Shown in pieces: positions 24,184 through 35,500 of a stretch of DNA of 64,000 nucleotides. The notes beneath the pieces are model-generated. The model did not search any database. It had not been told where the DNA came from and saw nothing but the letters and a program-made list of their open reading frames with translations. This DNA is from Bolinopsis microptera (Eukaryota > Ctenophora > Tentaculata > Lobata > Bolinopsidae), in the NCBI RefSeq assembly GCF_026151205.1, contig NC_087083.1, positions 1,240,001 to 1,304,000 on the forward strand, in the 5' to 3' direction. Numbering within the stretch: position 1 is the first letter of the stretch; every line of letters starts with the position of its first letter. Position numbers and translations under genes: made by a program.

Positions 24184-24526
24184 CCCAGCGACATTGTGCC
24201 CCATAGTATTTGGCCCCAGCGACATTGTGCCCCATAGTATTTGGCCCCAGCGACATTGTGCCCCATAGTATTTGGCCCCAGCGACATTGTGCCCCATAGT
24301 ATTTGGCCCCAGCGACATTGTGCCCCATAGTATTTGGCCCCAGCGACATTGTGCCCCATAGTATTTGGCCCCCGCGACATTGTGCCCCATAGTATTTGGC
24401 CCAGCGACATTGTGCCCCATAGTATTTGGCCCCCGCGACATTGTGCCCCATAGTATTTGGCCCAGCGACATTGTGCCCCATAGTATTTGGCCCCAGCGAC
24501 ATTGTGCCCCATAGTATTTGGCCTCA
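24184..24526. repeat. About 31-bp minisatellite, 11 copies
   Basis: Unit CCAGCGACATTGTGCCCCAT plus AGTATTTGGCC, with 30- and 31-bp variants. The three minus-strand reading frames over it are by-products of the repeat. Confidence 0.97.
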
Positions 24527-25980
24527 GAGCAGAGATGTTATGTACGAGAGATTGTAACTTGTAATATATTCTTATATTCAGATATTCTTATTCGGAAAGT
24601 ATCCGGGGCCGGAAAAGTATTCGAGAAAAAAAGTTGACCATGATATATTCTTATCTGACACGAGACAGCGATTAACCGATCAGCACTGACCAATGAAAAT
24701 CCAGAATATTTTAAATCTAATAATTGTAAACTGTTGATTCACTATATCTTGCAACGGCCGAGATTTGTAAAAGCTTCTACCGAATTATTAGTACTACGCA
24801 GCAGGGAAACTATGAATTGGTGTCAAGCGAAAACGATATAATTTATTCATTTTGTGATTTTGAGACCACCGCGGGGTCCAATTTTTGGAACCTAAGTAAT
24901 TTATTCCTTGGCAAATTTTTAATTTCTTCATACTGTTAAAAAAGGCATAAAAGCATTCGAGCCAGCCAATAAAGTTTCAATATGTTAAAGTTGATGTCGT
25001 GGTGTCAGTATATTGGCAACAGATATACCTATACATAATATCGTCTCACTTTATATACTTAGTTAAGGAATTATTATAGAGCAAAAAACGTTCTTTAAAT
25101 TGTAATTGTTGCTTTTCAACATTCTGCATTTTGAATTTTCCGAAACCGAATTTACTGACTTCTTAATCTGGAAAACCGTTATGACAACTTTGAATTTATT
25201 TCTTTACATCATGATTCTTGGAGATCGGTTAAATATTGCTCGGGTAGGGATCCCTGTAAACTTTACTCACCTTCTATCGCCCCACGAGCTTACCTCAAAC
25301 AAAACATTAAAAGTTTGAGGAGAGAGCATTGTCTACTTAATTCTCAGAAATCTTGCAAGCGATTAGCACACTATCTTAACATGGAAATTGCAGCGCCTAA
25401 AATAGAAAATAAAAAATTATTCTCGCACAACTTTAGAATCTTAACATATTGTAGCACTAAACTAACACTAAATGAAAAAGGAGCTAAATGATAACTACAT
25501 GAAATCATGGAACTGGGAGCAGCATAATAAGTGTAGAAGTAGAAGTAGATTAAGATGTAGAAGTAGAAGTAGAAGTGTAGAAGTGTTGCCCTAAGGTATA
25601 ACAGAGAATAAAATCAAACTAGTCCACCAGTTCATTGACTGAAGGTACAGGATACAGATTACATCCAGGATATACCCAATTAAAGGAGTCGTGTCTGCTT
25701 GGTACACAGTTCCACGTGATTTGATTTAAAACTTTCATCAAATAATACAGAATCATACAACAAAGGAACTTAAATAAAATCAATGGCGTGAAAGAATGCT
25801 TAGGCTAGGAAAATGCTCGGACTGCTTAGGGCAGGTACAGGTAAGCAGAAGTAAATTACAATTTAACTTTATTACTGGCTAGCTGAGACTCATGACGTTC
25901 GCAGCACGGCCACGGAGATTATAATTCAGCAGTTATTAACTGTTTGCCGTTATTTGTGTTGTATTGTTACACGTGGCACT
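24527..25980. other. Non-coding stretch upstream of the hydroxylase gene
   Basis: AT-rich. Sequence at 24535-24605 (TGTACGAGAGATTGTAACTT, TATTCTTATTCGGAAAGT) repeats 23975-24030, flanking the 31-bp array on both sides. AGAAGTAG-type microrepeats lie near 25540-25590. No exon seen. Confidence 0.6.
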
Positions 25981-26470
25981 GAGGTTATCTGAGGTTATCT
26001 GAGGTTATCTGAGGTTATCTGAGGTTATCTGAGGTTATCTGAGGTTATCTGAGGTTATCTGAAGTTATCTGAGGTTATCTGAAGTTATCTGAGGTTATCT
26101 GAGGTTATCTGAGGTTATCTGAGGTTATCTGAGGTTATCTGAGGTTATCTGAGGTTATCTGAGGTTATCTGAGGTTATCTGAGGTTATCTGGGTTTATCT
26201 GAGGTTATCTGAGGTTATCTGAGGTTATCTGAGTTTATCTGAGTTTATCTGATGTTATCTGAGGTTATCTGAGGTTATCTGAGGTTATCTGAGGTTATCT
26301 GAGGTTATCTGAGGTTATCTGAGGTTATCTGAGGTTATCTGAAGTTATCTGAAGTTATCTGAGGTTATCTGAGGTTATCTGAGGTTATCTGAGGTTATCT
26401 GAGGTTATCTGAGGTTATCTGAAGTTATCTGAGGTTATCTGAGGTTATCTGAGGTTATCTGAGTTTATCT
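25981..26470. repeat. GAGGTTATCT decamer array, 49 copies, ending 62 bp before the PAH start
   Basis: Uninterrupted 10-bp units. All substitutions fall in positions 2-4 of the unit; TTATCTGA (reverse complement TCAGATAA, a GATA-factor WGATAR motif) is unchanged in every unit. Confidence 0.97.
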
Positions 26471-26532
26471 GAGTTTACTTGAATTTATTTGGATTATTAT
26501 CAATTAGCTTGTTAGCTGTGAAGCGTTTAAAG

Positions 26533-29500
26533 ATGCCGTCTAACAACGTGAGTAAATGTAGTCTTGATTTTAATATTTTAATAATATCATGATTTGAATT
26601 GAGCAGTGTGCATCAGTGGCCGTGAACCACTGCTACCTACTACCCAAACAGTTCTATTATAGTAGTCTACCCTAGTACCTAGTCTACCCCAGTAGTCTAC
26701 CCCAGTAGTCTACCCTAGTAGTCTACCCGAGTAGTCTACCCGAGTAGTCTACCCCAGTAGTCTACCCCAGTAGTCTACCCGAGTAGTCTACCCCAGTAGT
26801 CTACCCGAGTAGTCTACCCGAGTAGTCTACCCTAGAAGTCTACCCTAGTAGTCTACCCTAGTAGTCTACCCCAGTAGTCTACCCGAGTAGTCTACCCGAG
26901 TAGTCTACCCTAGTAGTCTACCCTAGTAGTCTACCCTAGTAGTCTACCCCAGTAGTCTACCCCAGTAGTCTACCCGAGTAGTCTACCCTAGTAATCTACC
27001 CTAGTAGTCTACCCTAGTAGTCTACCCTAGTAGTCTACCCTAGTACCTAGTCTACCCCAGTAGTCTACCCCAGTAGTCTACCCCAGTAGTCTACCCCAGT
27101 AGTCTACCCTAGTAGTCTACCCCAGTAGTCTACCCTAGTAGTCTACCCCAGTAGTCTACCCTAACTTACCTAGTTTACCCCAGTAGTCTACCCTAGTACC
27201 TAGTCTACCCCAGTAGTCTACCCCAGTAGTCTACCCTAGTACCTAGTCTACCCCAGTAGTCTACCCTAGTACCTAGTCTACCCCAGTAGTCTACCCCAGT
27301 AGTCTACCCCAGTAGTCTACCCTTGTCAATTCCTTCCACTTCTTTAGATCTAGAGTAAAAACGTTAAGGCGATTATTGATGAAGGTATATAGAGGTACAA
27401 GGGTAGCCACGAGGTTGGTCACGTGTGTCGGGTAGTCACGCGGGTCGAGTAGTCACGTGCAAGAGTCACGAGGGTCAAGTAGTCACGTGGGTAGTCACGT
27501 GTGTCGGGTAGTCACGCGGGTCGAGTAGTCACGTGCAAGAGTCACGAGGTCATTGGGGTACAATTAAAGATTATCATCTAGTATTTGGTCGGCAAAGGTC
27601 ATCATGAGAGAACTACTGTTTTATATTCAGATTTCTGTGACACAATTTTAATTGGGCTCGATTTTAATTGGGCTAGAAATCCTGGACGTAGAATGTAATT
27701 TATTTACAAATTGTAATAAAGTAATATATTTAAATACAAATAATACACGTAATATATAATACATAACATATAGATAATATATGGATAATATATAAATATA
27801 AATAAAGAAATAATATATTTAATATATAAATGATATGTAAATATAAATAATGATAAATATATCAGTTAAACATATCAGAAACCACATTCCTTACATTCCT
27901 ATTAGTTGTGTCAGAGCTAAGATAACATAAAATATGCTGATTGGTTACATTGTTTTTAAATTTTTACCTTTTACTGAGAATTGTTTACAGCAGCTGTTCG
28001 TATAAAATATGGGAAAATACCGCACAGTGTAATTAAATTGCAAAATGCTGTAAATATCATAATATTTAAAGTATGTGTAAAACTCATTTTTAATTGGACA
28101 AACTAAAAAAACAATAGAAAAAAGGGGTAATTTACATAAAGCATTCAAATCAGCCGAGATGGGAATGCAATGGGAGGAGCCAAGAGGATCCTCAAAAAAC
28201 ACCCACTAGGCCATATTACGACCCATAACCCCACATTAAACCCTGCTATACTAGGCCCCACTAACCTACTGTTCTGTCCAGTACGTATCCACGATGGGTT
28301 CGGAGAAGATGTCGGTTGTGTTCTCCATCTCTCATCAGCCCTCTGCTCTTGTCAAAGCACTCACTCCATTCCAGGTAATCATGACGTCCTTACAGACAAT
28401 GGTGACGTCATTACAGACAATGATGACGTCATAATAAGGCAATAATGGCGTCATTACAGACAATGATGACGTCATCACAGACAATGATGACGTCATCACA
28501 GACGATGGTGACTTGTTATTGATTGATTTTGTCGTCGTATTGCTACTTAACATTGTGATTTAATTTACGAACGTATAAATACGTGTGGCAGTTAAATTTT
28601 TACCTGAAGGCGTTTGGTAACGTTGATGACGTCATTAATTAAGTAGTGCAAGTGACATCACAATGTTTATTTCAGCAAAACAGCATAAACCTGACTCACA
28701 TAGAATCTCGGCCGCTTGCGGAGGACGAGAATAAGTACAAGTTCCTGTGCAACTTGGAGATCTGTAATGAGGACGACGAAAAGAGATTTAAGTAAGTGAA
28801 AGTATTTTGAAAATATGTATGTAATAAATTAATAATTAGTCATAGGCTATCCATTATCGGTATGAAATCTTTTATCTAGATAAACAGATAAAGATTTAGG
28901 TTTTATCTAGATAAAACCGATAAAACCGATAATTTTTCTGCTGAAGGCCAAAGCCAAAATGTTTTCCAAATTTCGCAAAAACTAATTGTCGACTTTTATT
29001 ACTGTTTACCAGTAATCTTGCTAAAGTACCATTTCCTTTCTTTTGAAAATATTAGAGCATCAGTTTTCTTCTCCGGGGAGCAGAAGTGCACCAGTTTTCT
29101 TCAAAACAGTAGACCAACGGTTTTCTTCTCCTAAGAACAGTAACGCAATAGTTCTCTTCAAAACAGTAGACCACTGGTTTCCTTCTCCTGCGAACAGTAA
29201 CGCACTAGTTCTCTTCAAAACAGTAGACCACTGGTTTCCTTCTCCTGAGAACAGTAACGCACTAGTTCTCTTCAAAACAGTAGACCACCGGTTTTCTTCT
29301 CCTGAGAACAGTAACGCAATAGTTCTCTTCAAAACAGTAGACCAAGGGTTTCCTTCTCCTGAGAACAGTAGTGCACCAAATACCAATTCTCCTCGAAACA
29401 GTAAAGCATTTAAAGTGATTCAGTGAACCGTTTTCTTATCCTGTCGATAACTTGGAGCAACAGATTCCTTCTCCTGAAGACAATGTTTCACGCCCAGAAC

Positions 29501-32500
29501 ACTTACGGAATTCAATTGAGTGCCCTGCCGGTATTTTTGACTCTTGTTAACAGTAACATGCTCGTTCCTGTCTCCAGAATGGTTGTAAGGTAAAACGCCA
29601 GCACCCTCAAGAGAACAATGTCAATAACCTTCTCTGGATTTCTACAGTTCATACAGTTCTACAGTTCCATAGGTATACAAATGTAAATAAACCTCTTAAG
29701 CTCACATCTAAGTAAACTACCTCTTCTATCATACTAGAAGACGTTTGGGACTGTTTCTTGGATTACTTGGGAAGGCAAAAACACTAATATTTCTTTACAA
29801 TTTTACGGTATTGTGGCAGTATTTTCGGTAATATCTAGTGAATTTTTATACCGATAAAAATATGTTTTATCTAGATAAACAGATAACTTTTTTTAACGAA
29901 TTATCGGAGATAATTATCGGTTACGATTATCGGAGTGGATAGCCTAATTAGTCAATTAATTAAGTGGGCTTAAACCCAGATAAGTGGGTCTAAATATTTC
30001 TATTCTACCGTGTTTTGTACAATAAAGTATAGATCTCGCCTTACAGGCAGTTTACCCATGATAGCCCGGTAGCCGGTAGGTGTGTACTGTGTAGCCACAA
30101 TCAGAAATTGCACAGCCTCGGCCCATAGATCTAATAAAATATTATTCGTGTTTCTCGAAAATTTGCGACTTATAGGGCCGAGTTTAATGAAAGAAACTAC
30201 CTCTAGTGTAGTCCCATGACTACACTTCTTTTTTTTTCCTTCTCTCTTTTTTACGATGCTGAGCTTGGAAAAACGCAAGTAAGGCTGTCAGAATCACGCC
30301 ACACGCGAAGCGAAAGAGGTCTGGATTAGTTACATTTTATATTTGCCGGCAGTAGTTCACAGAGCCGGTCAGAAGCTAGCCGGTTCAGTGAACTTTACCA
30401 GCACCAAACCCCCCGTTAGTTCTCTTTAATCCTTATAAAGTCTAAACGAAGCTTCTCGATGACATTCCTCGAATACCTCTTTAACATGACGTCATATTTT
30501 ATTTTTACGTAAACTCACAGAACCCAGTGGTTATCTCCGCTAAAACCGTTTTTCCTTGTACTTCTAGTAAAATAGTAAAAATACTAAAATAATACTAAAA
30601 AAATAAAATATTTAAATAGTTAAAATGCTGGGCCTAGAATAAGGGCTTTACCTTATAGTTACTGCGTTAGGTAATAAAAGATTAAGCGATGTTATTGGAG
30701 TCTCCGCTATAGAGATAATTTAGAGATAATTTAGAGATAATTTAGAGATAATTTAGAGATAATTTAGAGATAATTTAGAGATAATTTAGAGATAATTTAG
30801 AGATAATTTAGAGGTAGACCTCTACGTTTTAGGCTCGAAATCGGTGGATTACTGTCTAATAGGTTAAAACTGCAGGGGGTGGAAAGTAAATTATCTTGTC
30901 CCTTCAGTCAATAATCTTGTTCCCAGGAAAGTAAGTTTAATCTTTTCCCTCAGTCAATAATCTTGTTCCCCCAGGAAAGCTATCGGAGAGTTAAAAGAAA
31001 TGTCAGGTAACGACTGTGTAAAGGTTCTCTCCCGGCGAGATATTGACACGCAGGACTCAGAAGAAGTGCCCTGGTTCCCCATTAAGATAGCTGAACTGGA
31101 CAGATTCGCTTCTCAGATTCTCAGGTAAAATGGGGGCCGAGGTGATTAGGGGGGGACGGGGGCGGGGGTTCTCCAATGCAATGGACAGATCCGCTTCTCA
31201 AATTCTCAGGTAAAATGGGGGCCGAGGTGATTAGGGGGAGCGGGGGGGGCGGGGGTTCACCAATGAAATGGACAGATTCGTTTCTCAGATTCTCAGGTAA
31301 AATGGGGGCCGAGGTGATTAGGGGGGGGGCGGGGGCGGGGGTTCTCCAATGCAATGGACAGATTCGCTTCTCTAATTTTCAGGTAAAATGGGAGCCGAGG
31401 TGATTAGGGCGGGGGGGGGCGGGGGTTCTCCAATGCAATGGACAGATTTGCTTCTCAGATTCTTAGGTAAAATGGGGGCCGAGGTGATTTGGCGGGGGGG
31501 CTGCCGGCTTGGGCGGGGGGTTCTCCAATTCAATGGACAGATTTGCTTCTCAGAATGGCTGAATGGGGGGGTCTTCAACTAAGAAAGGTTTTAACTTTAA
31601 GAGATTAAGTAGTCATTATGATTTATCATTTCGACCCTCTAAGTCTAACAAAGAGCATCACTCCAAACCATTTTGACATATCAGTTACATATTTTGTCAT
31701 ATCAGTTACGGATCAGAGCTGGATTCTGACCATCCAGGGTTCACTGACGAGATCTACAGAAAGAGGAGGAAGATGTTCGCTGACATCGCCTTCAACTATA
31801 AACAGTTAGTTTTAGTCTTAAAGTTGTTAGGCCCTTAATCTAATTTAATTTATCTTTAATTTATCTCTAATTTACCTTTAATTTACCTTTAATTTACCTT
31901 TAATTTATCTTTGATTTATCTTTATATCTGCTGATACCACTTTACAACTTAAAAGATAATAATTGTACTTGATCTAACCGCCTCCCCACTACCCAGCGGA
32001 GAACCAATCCCTCACGTTGAGTATAACGAAGCGGAGCTGGCAACTTGGCGGACTGTTTTTACAAAACTTTCTACTTTGTTTGAAACTCACGCATGCAAAG
32101 AGTTTAGGAAGGTTCGTTCAAGAAGGTTCAGGAAGGTTCAAGAAGGTTCAGGAAGGTTCAGGAAGGTTCAAGAAGGTTTATCCCTGAGTAAAGTTCTTTG
32201 GACACGTGATAAGGATTAATCAATTCAGTTAACCAATTGAAGCTTGGAAAACTATTACGTGTTAAAACAAATATAAAATGTGGTTCGCTCCCTACCTCAC
32301 AAGTATCCAGATCCATTAACATTATATTTTCTAGATCAAATTATCTTCCAAAATTTTGGATATTATGACCTTGAATTTTGAAATCCTGCGGCGATTCGTT
32401 AAATAACTCTAAACGTTTCATACTATTTTTGGTACATAAATCATTGACAAACTAGACACGTGACAGTGTTAAACCGATTAAACTAGACTAGCGTCTGTAT

Positions 32501-35500
32501 GTGGTATTTCCCTTGTCTCAAATACCAAACTGATGTACAGGTGTGGCCGCTGCTGGTACAGAACTGTAACTACAACAAAGACACCATCCCCCAACTTCAA
32601 CAAGTCTCCCAGTTCACCAAGGACTGTACCGGCTTCACTCTTCGTCCTGTAGCGGGTTTGCTATCGTCACGTGACTTTTTAGCTGGCCTGGCTTTCAGGG
32701 TCTTCCATAGTACCCAGTATATCAGACATGGTGCTAATCCTTTCTATACGCCAGAACCGTGAGTGTAGTTTACTTGACAATAGGTTATCAATTAGCTGCC
32801 TAGCAGTTGTTAATTAGTTCTTAATTAATTGTTAATTATTCGTCTGTACTCTGTTAGTTGGTAATAAATGCTCACAATACTTTAATTTGAGAACTTGTGA
32901 AAACGAAGGACCATCGACACAGCTATATTCTCGTGTCTTGTCTTTTACATTTACATTACTTGCGTCTTAACTTTCCAGCGTTCCGACTAAATTTAGTGTG
33001 CGCTCAGCGCTTACAGCATAGTGAGAAATATACTGAAACTTCAACATTCCAACATTTCAGGGATGTATGCCACGAGCTAATCGGACACGTGCCCCTTTTT
33101 TGTGATCCTGAGTTTGCTGCATTCTCCCAGGTACATTTCACACATTTATTAGACATTAGTTCTGTTCGTCAAGCTAGAATATATGGGATTGTGTTCGCTT
33201 CCTTAAAGTAAATTATATAAAATTTGTTGTACACATTTTATTTAATCCTGCACTCGTCGTTTAACATCGTTTGTTTATTTTTCTTGGAGATTAAAATCGA
33301 AAAATTCTCTAACTCGAGAGTCTTGCATAAATATGTTGGTTATTTTGTGCGAATTGGCATTTGGCCAAGCCACAATGTTGAATTTGGCGAGTCAAGCAAG
33401 TTAAACAGAAAATTCTGGGAATTCAACGTAACGCGCGATCACCGTACAAAGTTATAATGGTTAAAGTTATTTGGAAACCGCTTTCCATAACATTATGAAA
33501 ACGCGCGCAAATTGTTAATCGCGTCCAATGTCGATCCGGCCGCCTATTTTATTGTCGCCTATTTAGTTCACTTGATCATATTATGTTTGTTCGTTTATAG
33601 AACCGGTCCCCAATCTCGTATTGGAAAATGACTAAACTCAATTCTGAGTGTGAATACGGGTGGTACCTGCAAGTGTGTTCATTTGTCATTAAGCATATAG
33701 AGTTCTGTAAAACTGCAGCTGTTACAATTGTGCTAGAGTATTTTTAGTATTTACGATCGATAGTATTTACGATCGATATCTCGATCCCTACATGATATGC
33801 TTCCAAAATTTAAATCTCCAACTTTCTGCACAATGTACTGGAATGTTTGAAAAAAAAGTGATACAGAAATAAAATCAACAATTTAAGTTTAGGAAAGTAA
33901 AATTAATTCCCTGGTTTCTTAATTTAATTCTGCTTTAAAGTCGGAAAAACAAAGTATATAATGTCGATACCAAACCGATTGTTGAGTGTAACGTTAGTAT
34001 TTCCTCGTTTATAATACATTTATACTATCAAAACAGCTGAGCAATTCTTCTAACGTTTGATATACTAGTGGCCTAGGAAGTCCCATCTGAGGTTAATCCC
34101 CAGTTCAGTAAACTACGGCTTCCAGGCAGAAGACTGTAATCGAAAGAAAGTGAGGGAACTTGACTTACTTGACTTAAGGCGGCTTCAGCGTCCGAGTATT
34201 GATGCGCTGTCTCCATAAAACTCTATCCGCCATAAGTCCGCCCATTTCTCCAGTGTCGTTGAGACCCGTGTCAGCTCGTAGGCTATCAACATAGGTCATG
34301 GCTGGTCTCCCCCTACTCCGCACCCCATGAGTTGGTTCCCAGAGTAGCAAGCGGTTTGCGACTAGTTCTGGGTGCCGGTGGATATGGCCTGCTAGTCGCA
34401 TCCTGCGCTCTTAGATCTTCATGGTTGCTCTTGGTAGGTTGCCATAGACTTCTTTGTTGGTTTTTCGCTGCTTCCAATCCACATTAAGTGCCATCCTTAG
34501 CATTCTAGTGTAGCAGCCATCAATGCGTTTCTTCAATTGCTCTGTCAACGTCCACGTTTCAGAACCATAAAGAAGTATTGACTCCACAGTAGCAACAAAT
34601 AGACGGATCTTCAGTCCTCTTCTAAGGTCAGACTTCCACATCTTCTTTAGCTTGTGGCAGGTTGCCCAAGCCTTAGCTTTTCTGACCCGCAGGTCCCTCT
34701 CTGTTGTTGCTATCCAAGCTCCAAGGTAAACAAAGTCTGTCACCTTTTCCAGCTGGTTTCCAGAACAGCTATTAAGACTAGTCATGAACTTAGTTTTAGT
34801 GCCGTTCATGGCTAGCCCAACACTCAGTGCTGCTTTCTCAAGCCTGTCCAGGAGTAGTTTTGCCCCTTCAATGGTATCAGTGATAAGGGCAACATCATCT
34901 GCAAACTCGATCTTCTCGGCACCAATCCTTCTACTCCGTGCAGGCCTGAGAGTGAACCCAGAGTCCGAGTCATCATCGTCTATAGACACTGTCATGATAT
35001 AGTCAATCACGATAATGAACAAGTACGGGGCAAGAGTGTCTCCTTGCAGTACTCCAGCCAGGATATCAAAAATTTCTGTTATACCATCGGCTGTAACTAC
35101 TTTAGCCTTTGTGCTCGTATAGATACCCTCAATGAGCCGCACTATGGCTTCTGGTATGCCATATGCTTTCAATATCTTCATAAGCAAACCCCTATGCACA
35201 CTATCGAACGCCTTTTTGAAATCTATGAAAACCATGGTGGCCTTAAGATTTTTGGCTCTAGCACCCTCCATAATTCTTCGTAGAGCAAGGATGTGCGATG
35301 TTGTAGAGCGCCCAGGTCTAAAGCCATTCTGGTTGTCCCTTAAAACTTCCTCAAGACTTGGCTTCATCCTGTTCAGCAACATTTTGTTCAGAGTTTTACT
35401 GACTATCGATGTCAGAGATATTCCTCTGTAGTTGTCGGTCTTAGTGAGGTCCCCTTTCTTTGGCACAGGAACAATATTACTGAGCTTCCATTGATCGGGC

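Noticed and set aside
24092-24512. Three minus-strand frames with repeated YYGAQC and TMGHNV segments
   Set aside because: Frames of a 31-bp minisatellite; no start context or splice support.
26548-28281. Reading PAH exon 1 (MPSNN) into an exon after 26600 ([12 protein letters not shown]...)
   Set aside because: The acceptor at 28281 joins exon 1 in phase to the recognisable PAH sequence, while the alternative ends in a stop within the minisatellite.
29043-29426. Open frames on both strands with 19-residue repeats
   Set aside because: 57-bp minisatellite inside a hAT-like element within a PAH intron.
31121-31582. Gly/Pro-rich frames over the G-rich linkers
   Set aside because: Frames of the duplicated exon-tail/donor repeats; no independent coding support.
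33224-33457. Open frame [13 protein letters not shown]... in PAH intron 8
   Set aside because: AT-rich chance frame, no homology or splice context.
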